DNA from: Ottowia flava
Lineage (GTDB): Bacteria; Pseudomonadota; Gammaproteobacteria; Burkholderiales; Burkholderiaceae_C
Length of the DNA stretch: 37,311 nt
NCBI RefSeq assembly: GCF_008017535.1
Contig: NZ_VRUA01000028.1
Span: 1 to 37,311, forward strand
Direction: 5' to 3'
Positions 25,564 to 33,685 of the stretch are shown here, piece after piece. The notes beneath the pieces were generated by a model. The model was not told the DNA's origin, searched no databases, and saw only the letters and a program-made list of their open reading frames with translations. The stretch's first letter is position 1, and the number at the start of each line of letters is the position of its first letter. The position numbers and the translations under genes are program-made.

Positions 25564-27141
25564 ATGGCCAACCAGAACCTGTTCGTCGCCCTGCGCAACG
25601 CCTTTCCCTCCGACCAGGACGCCATCGCCGTCGAAACCGACGATGGCCTGCGCTATTCGTGGCGCGACCTTGACCGCGCCACGGCCATGGTGGCCAACCT
25701 GTTGCAGTCGCTCGACATTCCCGCATCCAAGGACGGCGTGCCACCGCGCGTGGCGGTGCAGGTCGAGAAGTCGGTCGAAGCCATGGTGTTGTACCTGGCC
25801 ACGCTGCGCGCCGGCTTCGTGTTTCTGCCGCTGAACACCGCGTACCAAAGCGGAGAGATCGAATACTTCATCGGCAACGCCCAGCCCGCCGTGGTGGTGT
25901 GTTCCAGCAGGAATTTTCCGTGGGTGAGCCAGATCGCGTTCAAGGCTGGCACGCGCCACGTCTTCACGCTGGACGACAACCGCAGCGGCAGCCTGCTGGA
26001 GCGCGCTGCCCACTGCAGCGATCAGCAAACGCCGGTTGAGCGCCGGGCCGACGACCTGGCCGCCATCCTCTACACCAGCGGCACGACGGGCCGCAGCAAG
26101 GGCGCGATGCTGTCGCACGGCAACCTTTTGTCCAACGCCGTCATGCTGAAGGACTACTGGGGCTGGCAGCTCGGCGACGTGCTGATCCACGCGCTGCCGA
26201 TCTTCCACGTGCACGGCCTGTTCGTGGCCATCCACGGCGCGCTGCTCAACGGCTCCAAGATGCTGTGGCACGGCAAGTTCGACCCGAAACGCGTGATCGC
26301 CGACATGCCGCGCGCCACGGTGTTCATGGGCGTGCCCACGCTGTACGTGCGCATGCTGGCCGAACCCGCGCTGACCAAGGCCCAGGCCGCGCACATGCGC
26401 CTGTTCATCAGCGGATCGGCGCCGCTGTTGATCGAGACCTTCAACGCCTGGCGCGAGCGCACGGGCCAGACCATCCTGGAACGCTACGGCATGAGCGAAA
26501 CCATCATGCTCACGTCCAACCCCTACCGCGCGGATGAGCGCTATGCCGGTCAGGATGAGCGCCGCGGGGGCACCGTAGGCTTCCCGCTGCCGGGCGTGCA
26601 GGTGCGCGTGCAGGGGGACGATGGCCTGAACCTACCCGCAGGCGAAATCGGTGGCGTCCAGGTGGCCGGCCCCAACGTGTTCGCCGGCTACTGGCAGATG
26701 CCCGAGAAGACCCAGGAAGAATTCACCGCCGACGGCTTCTTCAAGACCGGCGACGTGGGCAAGCAGGACGAGTGCGGCTACGTCACCATCGTCGGGCGCA
26801 GCAAGGACCTGATCATCAGCGGCGGCTACAACGTCTACCCGGCTGAGATCGAGGGTTACCTGAACGATATGCCCGGCGTGGCCGAAAGCGCGCTGGTGGG
26901 CGTGCCGCACCCGGATTTCGGCGAAGTCGGCGTGGCCGTGGTCATCCCCAAAGCCGGGGCGCAGCTGGATGGCGACGCACTTTTGGCGGCGCTGAAATCG
27001 CAATTGGCCAATTTCAAGATCCCCAAGCGCTGTTTCATCACGCAGGAGTTGCCGCGCAATACGATGGGCAAGGTGCAAAAGAACCTGCTGCGCGACACCT
27101 ACAAGTCCCTCTTTGCATCCGGTGGCAATTCAGGGTCTTGA
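25564..27141 (+). CDS. matB: Malonyl-CoA synthetase (acyl-CoA ligase)
   Basis: 525 residues of the ANL superfamily. The ATP loop is ILYTSGTTGRSKGAMLSHGN, then LPIFHVHGLFVAIHGALLNGSKMLW (the HVHGL is typical of MatB), ERYGMSETIMLTSNPY, the hinge GRSKDLIISGGYNVYP and the catalytic Lys near PRNTMGKVQKN. These fit MatB, which activates malonate to malonyl-CoA; malonyl-CoA decarboxylase at the other end of the operon then makes acetyl-CoA. The ATG at 25564 is preferred over an earlier in-frame start. Confidence 0.93.
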   Translation: MANQNLFVALRNAFPSDQDAIAVETDDGLRYSWRDLDRATAMVANLLQSLDIPASKDGVPPRVAVQVEKSVEAMVLYLATLRAGFVFLPLNTAYQSGEIEYFIGNAQPAVVVCSSRNFPWVSQIAFKAGTRHVFTLDDNRSGSLLERAAHCSDQQTPVERRADDLAAILYTSGTTGRSKGAMLSHGNLLSNAVMLKDYWGWQLGDVLIHALPIFHVHGLFVAIHGALLNGSKMLWHGKFDPKRVIADMPRATVFMGVPTLYVRMLAEPALTKAQAAHMRLFISGSAPLLIETFNAWRERTGQTILERYGMSETIMLTSNPYRADERYAGQDERRGGTVGFPLPGVQVRVQGDDGLNLPAGEIGGVQVAGPNVFAGYWQMPEKTQEEFTADGFFKTGDVGKQDECGYVTIVGRSKDLIISGGYNVYPAEIEGYLNDMPGVAESALVGVPHPDFGEVGVAVVIPKAGAQLDGDALLAALKSQLANFKIPKRCFITQELPRNTMGKVQKNLLRDTYKSLFASGGNSGS

Positions 27142-27252
27142 CTGACAGGGGCGCGTCGGGCGCGGGGCTACACTTGTCCAGAAAGGGTGGAGTCCTCAGA
27201 ACGAGAAATCGCACCCATGTCACGCACGCCATTGCACGCGAAGGGAAGACGC

Positions 27253-27870
27253 ATGTCCTTTAAATCCTTGTTTCTGCTGATCATCGGCATCGCCATCCTG
27301 GCCTTCGTCGGTCTGAACTGGCCAGCGATGAGCACGCCCACGAACCTGTCGCTCGGCTTCACGGAAATTCGCGCGCCGCTGGGCTTGGTTCTGCTCGGAT
27401 TGATGGCGCTGCTGTCGGTGGTTTTCGTGGCTCTGGTGGCGTACACGCAGGGCACCGTGCTGGTCGAAACGCGCCGCCACGCCAAGGAACTGGCCGCCCA
27501 GCGCGAGCTGGCCGACAAGGCCGAGGCCTCGCGCTTCACCGACCTGCGCGCCCACCTCGACAAGGAAATCACCCGTGTCACCGAAGCGATGGGTGTGCAG
27601 ACGCGGGAAACGCTGTCGCGCGTGGACCGCGCCGAAATGGGCCTGCGCGAGCGTCCCATTGACGCCGATATCACGCGCTTGGTGCAGGCCGTGGAAAACC
27701 ACAACCGCGACCTGCACGCGCGCGTCGACCGCCTGGAAATGGGTTTGCGCGAAGGCTTGGCGGGCTATGTGCCAGCGCCCGCGAGCGTGCGCCCGGCCGC
27801 GCTCGGTGGCCAGCCGAACTATGCCCAGACCACGGTAGAAGACCCCGTCGGCAACGCCGTGCCGCGCTGA
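27253..27870 (+). CDS. LapA-domain-like membrane protein with coiled-coil tail
   Basis: About 205 residues. Two membrane segments (LFLLIIGIAILAFVGLNW and LGLVLLGLMALLSVVFVALVAY) flank a short NLSLGFTEIRAP loop, resembling DUF1049/LapA proteins. A long helical, charged part follows (ETRRHAKELAAQRELADKAEASRF ... VDRAEMGLRERP), with a repeated (V)DR-x-EMGLRE unit at about residues 120 and 161, then a Pro-rich tail. AGGGAAG precedes the ATG at 27253; an ATG at 27217 is less supported. Function unknown. Confidence 0.75.
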   Translation: MSFKSLFLLIIGIAILAFVGLNWPAMSTPTNLSLGFTEIRAPLGLVLLGLMALLSVVFVALVAYTQGTVLVETRRHAKELAAQRELADKAEASRFTDLRAHLDKEITRVTEAMGVQTRETLSRVDRAEMGLRERPIDADITRLVQAVENHNRDLHARVDRLEMGLREGLAGYVPAPASVRPAALGGQPNYAQTTVEDPVGNAVPR

Positions 27871-27883
27871 GTCAACGGATTTC

Positions 27884-27945
27884 GTTTTTAAGGCTTATGG
27901 GGCTCTGGCCTTAGAGCCACCTGAGCAGCCAGCTATTGATTGGAT
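27884..27945 (-). repeat. Dispersed repeat, copy 10
   Basis: Minus strand: ATCCAATCAATAGCTGGCTG, then CTCAGGTGGCTCTAAGGCCA and GAGCCCCATAAGCC. Confidence 0.8.
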
Positions 27946-28157
27946 AGCTGGCTGTGGCTTTTATGGGGCTCTGCCAGAGGAGCGCATCACGTCCATGCTG
28001 GTCGGCGACCCGCGCGGAGTGGGCGCCGCAACCCTGCCAGGCCCAGCACACGCGAAACACGGTCCACACGCAGGCAGTGCGGCTTGCTGGAGTGACGAGG
28101 TCACTGCTCGCGCCGATCCCGCAGTGGTGATGCAGCACGGTGTCGGTTCGGGAGGTT

Positions 28158-28207
28158 TGCTGCCCTGGCCCTACAACCACCTGCGTAACCAGCTACATAA
28201 TCCATAG
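28158..28207 (-). repeat. Dispersed repeat, copy 11
   Basis: Minus strand: TTATGTAGCTGGTTACGCAG, then GTGGTTGTAGGGCCAGGGCA. Confidence 0.75.
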
Positions 28208-28230
28208 CAAACTGCGTCAGGGCGCGTGCG

Positions 28231-28674
28231 TCAACGCAACACCAGCACCGGGATTTCCGAGTGCGTCAGCACCTGTTGCGTCTCACTGCCCAGCAGCAGG
28301 CGCTTGACGCCCTTGCGGCCGTGTGACGCCATCACGATCAGATCGGCCTTGTGCTTCTTCGCCGCGGCGATCAGCGCGTCGGACACCACGTCGGACTTGG
28401 CCAGGATGGCCTTGACCTTGACGCCCCGCGCCTCGCCCGTGCTCTTGACCTCGTCCACCACTTTGCGCCCATCGTCGGCCCACTGCTGCTCCACGCGGGC
28501 GACATCGTCGCCCGACAGGGGAATGGAGCCTTCGAAGTAGCTTTGCGGGTAGCGCGGGATCACCTTCAGGGCGACCAGTTCGGCGCCCAGCGCGGCGGCC
28601 AGGTCGATGGCGCTGTTGACGGCCTTGGTGGAAAGCTTGGAGCCGTCGGTGGCCACAAGAATGCGCTTGTACAT
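28231..28674 (-). CDS. Universal stress protein (UspA family)
   Basis: 147 residues, one Usp domain. MYKRILVATDGSKLSTKAV opens the fold, and the ATP-binding signature is VMASHGRKGVKRLLLGSETQQVLTHS (G-x2-G-x9-GS/T). GGAG precedes the ATG by seven bases. It is divergent from ccoI with an FNR-type box in between; in related bacteria single-domain Usp genes are often ANR/FNR-induced under low oxygen, which fits this context. Confidence 0.95.
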   Translation of the reverse strand: MYKRILVATDGSKLSTKAVNSAIDLAAALGAELVALKVIPRYPQSYFEGSIPLSGDDVARVEQQWADDGRKVVDEVKSTGEARGVKVKAILAKSDVVSDALIAAAKKHKADLIVMASHGRKGVKRLLLGSETQQVLTHSEIPVLVLR

Positions 28675-28760
28675 GCTGATCTCCTGGTTGTGTCGGACCG
28701 GTGGCGGTGCGCTCGCAGCCGCGTCGTGCCGACGTTACTCCCAGTGCCGTGGTGCGACTC

Positions 28761-28774
28761 TTGACTCAGGTCAA
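28761..28774. promoter_or_regulatory. FNR/ANR-type box between uspA and ccoI
   Basis: TTGACTCAGGTCAA is a perfect palindrome of the FNR form TTGAC-N4-GTCAA (consensus TTGAT-N4-ATCAA). It is centred about 94 bases from the uspA start and 44 from the called ccoI start, so it could serve both directions. Confidence 0.75.
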
Positions 28775-28811
28775 GTTAACGAAAGTTAAAGTAGGTACAG
28801 TCCTTGGCCTT

Positions 28812-31217
28812 ATGCAAGGCGCCGGTGTGATTTCTCCACTGACGCGGGTCGACGCGCCCGCGGCGCCCGAGGCGACGACGTTGGCTGGCGCACGCGAAGG
28901 CCGTGCGGGCGAGGGCGATCTCAGCCTGCTGGACGACCGCGATGCGTGGCTGGAATTCAGCCGGCCGGTGGCCGATGCGGCCCACGGGGCGTCGCCCAGC
29001 GTAGCCGCCCCTGCCGATTCGGGGTGCTGGGAGTCGACCGTGGTGTTCGAGGGCATGCACTGCGCCGCCTGCGCCACCACGCTCGAACAGTCCTTGCGCG
29101 CGATCCCTGGCGTGCTGGAAGCCGAAGTCAGCGCCGCCAGCCACCGCGGCCGCGTGGTGTGGGACGAGCAGAGCACGCGTCCGTCGACCTGGATGCGCGC
29201 CGTGGAACGTGCCGGTTACCGCGCACTGCCGGCGCACGACGCCTTCGCCAGCGCCCGCCGCCAGGCTGAAACACGCAAGATGCTGTGGCGCCTGGGCGTG
29301 GCCGGCATGTGCATGATGCAGGTGATGATGTACGCCACGCCGACGTACTTCACCCGCGCTGGCGAGATCGAGCCCGACCTGGTCAACCTGCTGCGCTGGG
29401 CGCAGTGGGTGCTGTCGATCCCGGTCATCCTGTTTTCCTGCCGCCCTTTCTTTGCCAACGCCTTGCGCGATTTGCGCCAGCGCAGCATCAGCATGGATTT
29501 GCCGGTGGCGTTGGGGATGTTGATCACCTTCGTGGTCAGCTCGCTCGGTACCTTCGAGCCCAACGGCCTGTTCGGGCGCGAGGTCTACTTCGACTCGCTC
29601 ACCATGTTCGTCTTCTTCCTGCTGACGGGCCGTTGGCTGGAGCTGCGCCTGCGCGACCGCACCGCTGGCGCACTGGATGCGCTGATGCACCGCCTGCCTG
29701 AAAGCGTGGAGCGCCGCGACGCCGATGGCACGTGGGCGCGCGTGGTGGCGCGACGCGTGCGCGTGGGCGATGTGCTGCGCGTGCTGCCGGGCGAAGCCTT
29801 TCCTGCCGATGGTGCCGTGCTGCGCGGCCACACCTCTGTCGATGAGGCGCTGCTGACCGGCGAGTCCACGCCGGTTCCGCGCGGCGAGGGCGACCAGGTG
29901 ATCGCCGGCAGCCACAACCTGGCCGCGCCGGTGGAGGTGGAGGTGCTGCGCGTGGGGGGCGACACGCGCTACGCGCAGATCGTCTCGCTGATGGAGCAGG
30001 CGTCGGTCAGCAAGCCGACGGTGGCGCAGCTGGCCGACCGGCTGGCCAAACCGTTTCTAATTTTCGTGTTGCTTGCGGCTGGGGCCACAGCCGCGTGGTG
30101 GTGGCCGAGCGATCCGGGCCACGCGATGATGATTGCGGTGGCCATTCTGGTGGTGACCTGCCCGTGCGCGCTGTCGCTGGCCACGCCAGCGGCCATGCTG
30201 GCCAGCGCAGGGTCGTTGGCGCGCCGCGGTGTGCTGGTGCGCCGTCTGCAGGCGCTCGAAACGCTGGCCAAGGTCGACACGCTGGTGTTCGACAAGACCG
30301 GGACGCTGACGCGCGACGCTTTTGTGCTGGAAGAAGTCCGCGTGCGGCCGGGCGCGACAGCAGGGCAGGCGCTGGCGCTGGCCGCCCAACTGGCCGGCGG
30401 CAGCCTGCATCCGGTGTCGCGTGCGCTGGTCGGCGCGGCCGAGACACGTGGCGAATCGGTGCCGGCTTGTGGTGGATTGGTTCTGCAGGAAGTGGCGGGG
30501 CAGGGCGTGCGGGCGACCGTTGTGGCCGATGGCGATTCGCAGGAATTTCGCCTGGGTTCGGCGCACTTCGCCGGCGTATCGGCCGAGGTTGTCGACGCGG
30601 ACGCGAAGGGCCCCGTCAGCCACCTGACCGACGCTCAGGGCTGGCTAGCCACCTTCAAATTCCGCGAGGATTTGCGCGGCGATGCGCCTGCTGCGGTGCA
30701 AGCGTTGCAGGCCGCAGGGGTCAGCGTGCAACTGCTGTCGGGCGATGCGCCCGCGGCAGCCGCTGCGCTTGGCCGGTTGGCCGGCATCGAACAGGTGCGG
30801 GGTGGGTGTTCGCCTGATGAGAAACTGGCCGCCATGCAGCGCGAGCAGGCTGCCGGTCACACTGTGGCGATGGTGGGCGATGGCTTGAACGATGGCCCGG
30901 TGCTGGCCGGTGCGCATGTGTCCTTTGCCTTCGGGCGCGCCGTGCCGCTGGCGCGTGCGCAATCGGACTTCGTGGTGCTGGGTGAACAGCTGATGGCGAT
31001 CCCGCAGGCGCAATCGCAGTCGCGCGAAACCATGCGGGTGGTCAGGCAGAATCTTGGCTGGGCGGTGGCCTACAACATCGTGGGCGTGCCGATGGCCATG
31101 GCCGGCTGGATGCCGCCCTGGGCCGCGGGCCTGGGCATGGCGGTCAGCTCTCTGGTAGTGGTCGCCAACGCCATGCGTCTGGCCCGCACGCCTACCCTTT
31201 CACGCGGAGGCGCTTGA
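28812..31217 (+). CDS. ccoI: Cu+-translocating P-type ATPase for cbb3 oxidase assembly
   Basis: 801 residues. A heavy-metal-binding domain has GMHCAACATTLEQ (C84, C87), eight membrane segments follow, and the P1B core has TGES, the metal site TCPCALSLATP (CPC about 450-452), DKTGTLT (phosphorylated Asp about 494), SLHPVSRAL and GDGLNDGPVL. CcoI/FixI-type pumps deliver copper for the CuB centre of cbb3 oxidase. The called ATG follows a weak ribosome site (CCTTGGCCTT), and if the FNR box sits at -41.5 the transcript would begin only a few bases before it. The N-terminal 65 residues are low-complexity. Followed two bases later by ccoS. Confidence 0.95.
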   Translation: MQGAGVISPLTRVDAPAAPEATTLAGAREGRAGEGDLSLLDDRDAWLEFSRPVADAAHGASPSVAAPADSGCWESTVVFEGMHCAACATTLEQSLRAIPGVLEAEVSAASHRGRVVWDEQSTRPSTWMRAVERAGYRALPAHDAFASARRQAETRKMLWRLGVAGMCMMQVMMYATPTYFTRAGEIEPDLVNLLRWAQWVLSIPVILFSCRPFFANALRDLRQRSISMDLPVALGMLITFVVSSLGTFEPNGLFGREVYFDSLTMFVFFLLTGRWLELRLRDRTAGALDALMHRLPESVERRDADGTWARVVARRVRVGDVLRVLPGEAFPADGAVLRGHTSVDEALLTGESTPVPRGEGDQVIAGSHNLAAPVEVEVLRVGGDTRYAQIVSLMEQASVSKPTVAQLADRLAKPFLIFVLLAAGATAAWWWPSDPGHAMMIAVAILVVTCPCALSLATPAAMLASAGSLARRGVLVRRLQALETLAKVDTLVFDKTGTLTRDAFVLEEVRVRPGATAGQALALAAQLAGGSLHPVSRALVGAAETRGESVPACGGLVLQEVAGQGVRATVVADGDSQEFRLGSAHFAGVSAEVVDADAKGPVSHLTDAQGWLATFKFREDLRGDAPAAVQALQAAGVSVQLLSGDAPAAAAALGRLAGIEQVRGGCSPDEKLAAMQREQAAGHTVAMVGDGLNDGPVLAGAHVSFAFGRAVPLARAQSDFVVLGEQLMAIPQAQSQSRETMRVVRQNLGWAVAYNIVGVPMAMAGWMPPWAAGLGMAVSSLVVVANAMRLARTPTLSRGGA

Positions 31218-31218
31218 C

Positions 31219-31356
31219 ATGGATATCTTGTATCTCCTGATCCCGCTGTCGGTCGTATTGGTCTTTTTCATCCTGGCGGCGCTGGGTTGGGCGATCTACC
31301 GTGGTCAATTCGACGACGTTGAGCGCGAAGGTCAGCGAATTCTTGAGCAGGATTGA
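31219..31356 (+). CDS. ccoS: cbb3 oxidase maturation protein CcoS
   Basis: 45 residues: DILYLLIPLSVVLVFFILAA membrane segment, then WAIYRGQFDDVEREGQRIL, the standard CcoS pattern. GGAGG precedes the ATG. It begins one base after the ccoI stop. CcoS is needed for cofactor insertion into cbb3 oxidase in Rhodobacter. Its stop codon overlaps an FNR-type box for the next operon. Confidence 0.93.
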   Translation: MDILYLLIPLSVVLVFFILAALGWAIYRGQFDDVEREGQRILEQD

Positions 31357-31366
31357 TCGGCATCAA
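31353..31366 (+). promoter_or_regulatory. Perfect FNR/ANR box upstream of ccoN
   Basis: TTGATCGGCATCAA matches TTGAT-N4-ATCAA exactly. A class II activator geometry (centre at -41.5) would place the start of transcription near 31401, 24 bases before the ccoN ATG, with GACACT (31389-31394) as a weak -10. Confidence 0.88.
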
Positions 31367-31424
31367 TTAAGACCTTTCGATCTTCGCGGACACTGCACAA
31401 GCTTTTTTTGAGGATGAGGTGGAA

Positions 31425-32861
31425 ATGACATTCGCCAATACCCGAGCCACGGTCTACAACGACAGGGTGGTCAGACAGTTCGCCATCATGACGGTGGTCT
31501 GGGGCGTGGTGGGCATGTTGGTTGGCGTGATCATCGCGGCCCAACTGACCTGGCCGGAACTTAACCTGGGCATTCCCTGGTTGAGCTATGGCCGTTTGCG
31601 GCCGCTGCACACCAACGCGGTGATCTTCGCGTTCGGCGGCTGTGCGCTGATGGGCACGTCCTACTACGTGGTGCAGCGCACCAGCCAAGTGCGACTGTTT
31701 GGCGACAAGCTGGCCGCGTTCACCTTCTGGGGGTGGCAGGTGGTGATCGTTGCAGCCGCTATTTCGCTGCCGCTGGGCTACACCAGTGGCAAGGAATACG
31801 CCGAACTGGAGTGGCCGATCGACATCCTGGTCGCGCTGGTGTGGGTGGCGTACGCCGTGGTCTTCTTCGGCACCGTGGGGACGCGTCGGGTGCGCCACAT
31901 CTACGTGGCCAACTGGTTCTACGGCGGCTTCATCCTGGCGGTGGCGCTGCTGCACATCGTCAACAGCGCCGAGTTGCCGGTGGGCGCCATGAAGTCCTAT
32001 TCGGCTTACGCCGGCGTGCAGGACGCGATGGTGCAATGGTGGTACGGCCACAACGCCGTGGGCTTCTTCCTGACCGCCGGCTTCCTGGGCATGATGTACT
32101 ACTTCATCCCCAAACAGGCCGAGCGCCCGGTCTACAGCTACCGCCTGTCCATCGTCCACTTCTGGGCGCTGATCTTCACCTACATGTGGGCGGGCCCGCA
32201 CCACCTGCACTACACCGCACTGCCGGATTGGGCGCAGTCGGTGGGTATGGTGTTCTCGCTCATCCTGCTGGCGCCCAGCTGGGGCGGCATGATCAACGGC
32301 ATCATGACGCTGTCGGGCGCCTGGCACAAACTGCGCGACGACCCGATCCTGCGCTTCCTGATCGTGTCGCTGTCGTTCTACGGCATGTCCACGTTCGAAG
32401 GCCCGATGATGTCCATCAAGACCGTCAACGCGCTCTCGCACTACACCGACTGGACTGTGGGCCACGTGCATTCCGGTGCGCTGGGCTGGGTGGGTCTGAT
32501 CACCATGGGCTCGATGTACTACCTGATCCCGCGCCTGTTTGGCCGCAAGCAGATGTACAGCATCAAGGCGATCGAGGTGCACTTCTGGGTCGCCACCATC
32601 GGTATCGTGATCTATATCGCCGCGATGTGGATTGCCGGCGTGATGCAGGGCCTGATGTGGCGCGCGGTCAACCCAGACGGCACGCTGACCTACACCTTCG
32701 TTGAATCGGTCAAGGCCACCTTCCCGTTCTATCTGCTGCGTCTGCTGGGTGGCCTGTTGTACCTGGGCGGCATGATCATCATGCTGTGGAACACGGTGAA
32801 GACGGTGACGGCTGGCCGCGTCGTGCCGGTGCAGATCCCGGCCATGATGGCGCACGCCTGA
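31425..32861 (+). CDS. ccoN: cbb3-type cytochrome c oxidase subunit I
   Basis: 478 residues, about twelve membrane helices; catalytic heme-copper subunit. [14 protein letters not shown] provides a low-spin heme His, [10 protein letters not shown] and [15 protein letters not shown] hold the CuB and active-site His residues, and [13 protein letters not shown] has the conserved His pair near the high-spin heme. The Tyr in the cbb3-specific helix is present in NALSHYTDW or nearby. Strong GAGG before the ATG at 31425; a GTG at 31419 is the only other close start. Confidence 0.97.
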   Translation: MTFANTRATVYNDRVVRQFAIMTVVWGVVGMLVGVIIAAQLTWPELNLGIPWLSYGRLRPLHTNAVIFAFGGCALMGTSYYVVQRTSQVRLFGDKLAAFTFWGWQVVIVAAAISLPLGYTSGKEYAELEWPIDILVALVWVAYAVVFFGTVGTRRVRHIYVANWFYGGFILAVALLHIVNSAELPVGAMKSYSAYAGVQDAMVQWWYGHNAVGFFLTAGFLGMMYYFIPKQAERPVYSYRLSIVHFWALIFTYMWAGPHHLHYTALPDWAQSVGMVFSLILLAPSWGGMINGIMTLSGAWHKLRDDPILRFLIVSLSFYGMSTFEGPMMSIKTVNALSHYTDWTVGHVHSGALGWVGLITMGSMYYLIPRLFGRKQMYSIKAIEVHFWVATIGIVIYIAAMWIAGVMQGLMWRAVNPDGTLTYTFVESVKATFPFYLLRLLGGLLYLGGMIIMLWNTVKTVTAGRVVPVQIPAMMAHA

Positions 32862-32874
32862 GGAGCTTGAATAC

Positions 32875-33492
32875 ATGGCACACGAAAAAGTCACTGGCCA
32901 CGCCAAGGTCGAAACCAGCAACTTCCTGATGATCGTGCTGATCCTGATCGTGGTCTCCGTGGGGGGCTTGGTCGAGATCGTCCCGCTCTTCTTCCAGAAA
33001 TCCACGACCCAGCCGATCGAGGGACTGAAGCCCTACACCGCGCTGCAGGTCGTCGGGCGCGATATCTACGTGCGTGAGGGTTGCTACAACTGTCACTCGC
33101 AAATGATTCGGCCGTTCCGTGCGGAAGCTCTGCGCTATGGCCCGTACTCGGTCGCGGGCGAATTTGTCTACGACCATCCCTTCCAGTGGGGCAGCAAGCG
33201 CACGGGGCCAGATCTGGCGCGCGTCGGTGGTCGCTACAGCGACGACTGGCACCGTGCGCACCTGTTCAACCCGCGCGACGTGGTGCCCGAGTCCAACATG
33301 CCGGCTTACCCGTGGCTGGAATCGACGCCGGCCAATGCCAAGTCGGTTCAGACACACATGCGGGGTCTGCGCACGCTGGGCGCGCCCTACTCGGATGAGG
33401 AAATCGCCAAAGCGCCTGAAGACCTCAAGGACAAGACCGAGATGGATGCGGTGATTGCCTACCTGCAGGTGCTGGGCATCCACCGCAAGTAA
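32875..33492 (+). CDS. ccoO: cbb3-type cytochrome c oxidase subunit II (mono-heme)
   Basis: 205 residues. An N-terminal membrane anchor ([25 protein letters not shown]) precedes a periplasmic c-type heme domain with [39 protein letters not shown] and the distal Met in ESNMPAYPW. Ends in a typical [15 protein letters not shown] precedes it; 13 bases after ccoN. Confidence 0.97.
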   Translation: MAHEKVTGHAKVETSNFLMIVLILIVVSVGGLVEIVPLFFQKSTTQPIEGLKPYTALQVVGRDIYVREGCYNCHSQMIRPFRAEALRYGPYSVAGEFVYDHPFQWGSKRTGPDLARVGGRYSDDWHRAHLFNPRDVVPESNMPAYPWLESTPANAKSVQTHMRGLRTLGAPYSDEEIAKAPEDLKDKTEMDAVIAYLQVLGIHRK

Positions 33493-33515
33493 ACCCAAGC
33501 AGAGGAGGGCGTGTC

Positions 33516-33653
33516 ATGGATATCAACCTGTTGCGCAGCATCGTGACCGTGGTGGCGTTTGCCCTGTTCATCGGGATCGTGGTCTGGGCGTGGTCGAGTC
33601 GGAACAAGACGCGCTTTGAGGAGGCTGCACAGCTTCCATTCGAAGAGGACTGA
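33516..33653 (+). CDS. ccoQ: cbb3 oxidase subunit CcoQ
   Basis: 45 residues: DINLLRSIVTVVAFALFIGI membrane segment followed by VVWAWSSRNKTRFEEAAQLPF, the usual CcoQ tail. GAGGAGGG precedes the ATG. CcoQ stabilises the CcoNO-CcoP complex. Confidence 0.93.
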   Translation: MDINLLRSIVTVVAFALFIGIVVWAWSSRNKTRFEEAAQLPFEED

Positions 33654-33685
33654 GCCGCAGCCATTGGCGGGCAAGGAATCAAAAA

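Larger units (their letters stand above)
27871..28230. other. Gap with two dispersed repeats and a hairpin
   Basis: Contains repeat copies 10 and 11 and a perfect inverted repeat, CAGCCAGCTAT at 27926-27936 and ATAGCTGGCTG at 27944-27954. The sequence between, 27967-28157, shows no gene I can support. Confidence 0.6.

Noticed and set aside
22259..25625. Minus-strand frames of 486 and 680 codons across the malonate operon
   Set aside because: No recognisable domains, and the plus strand has four full-length enzymes and a receptor.
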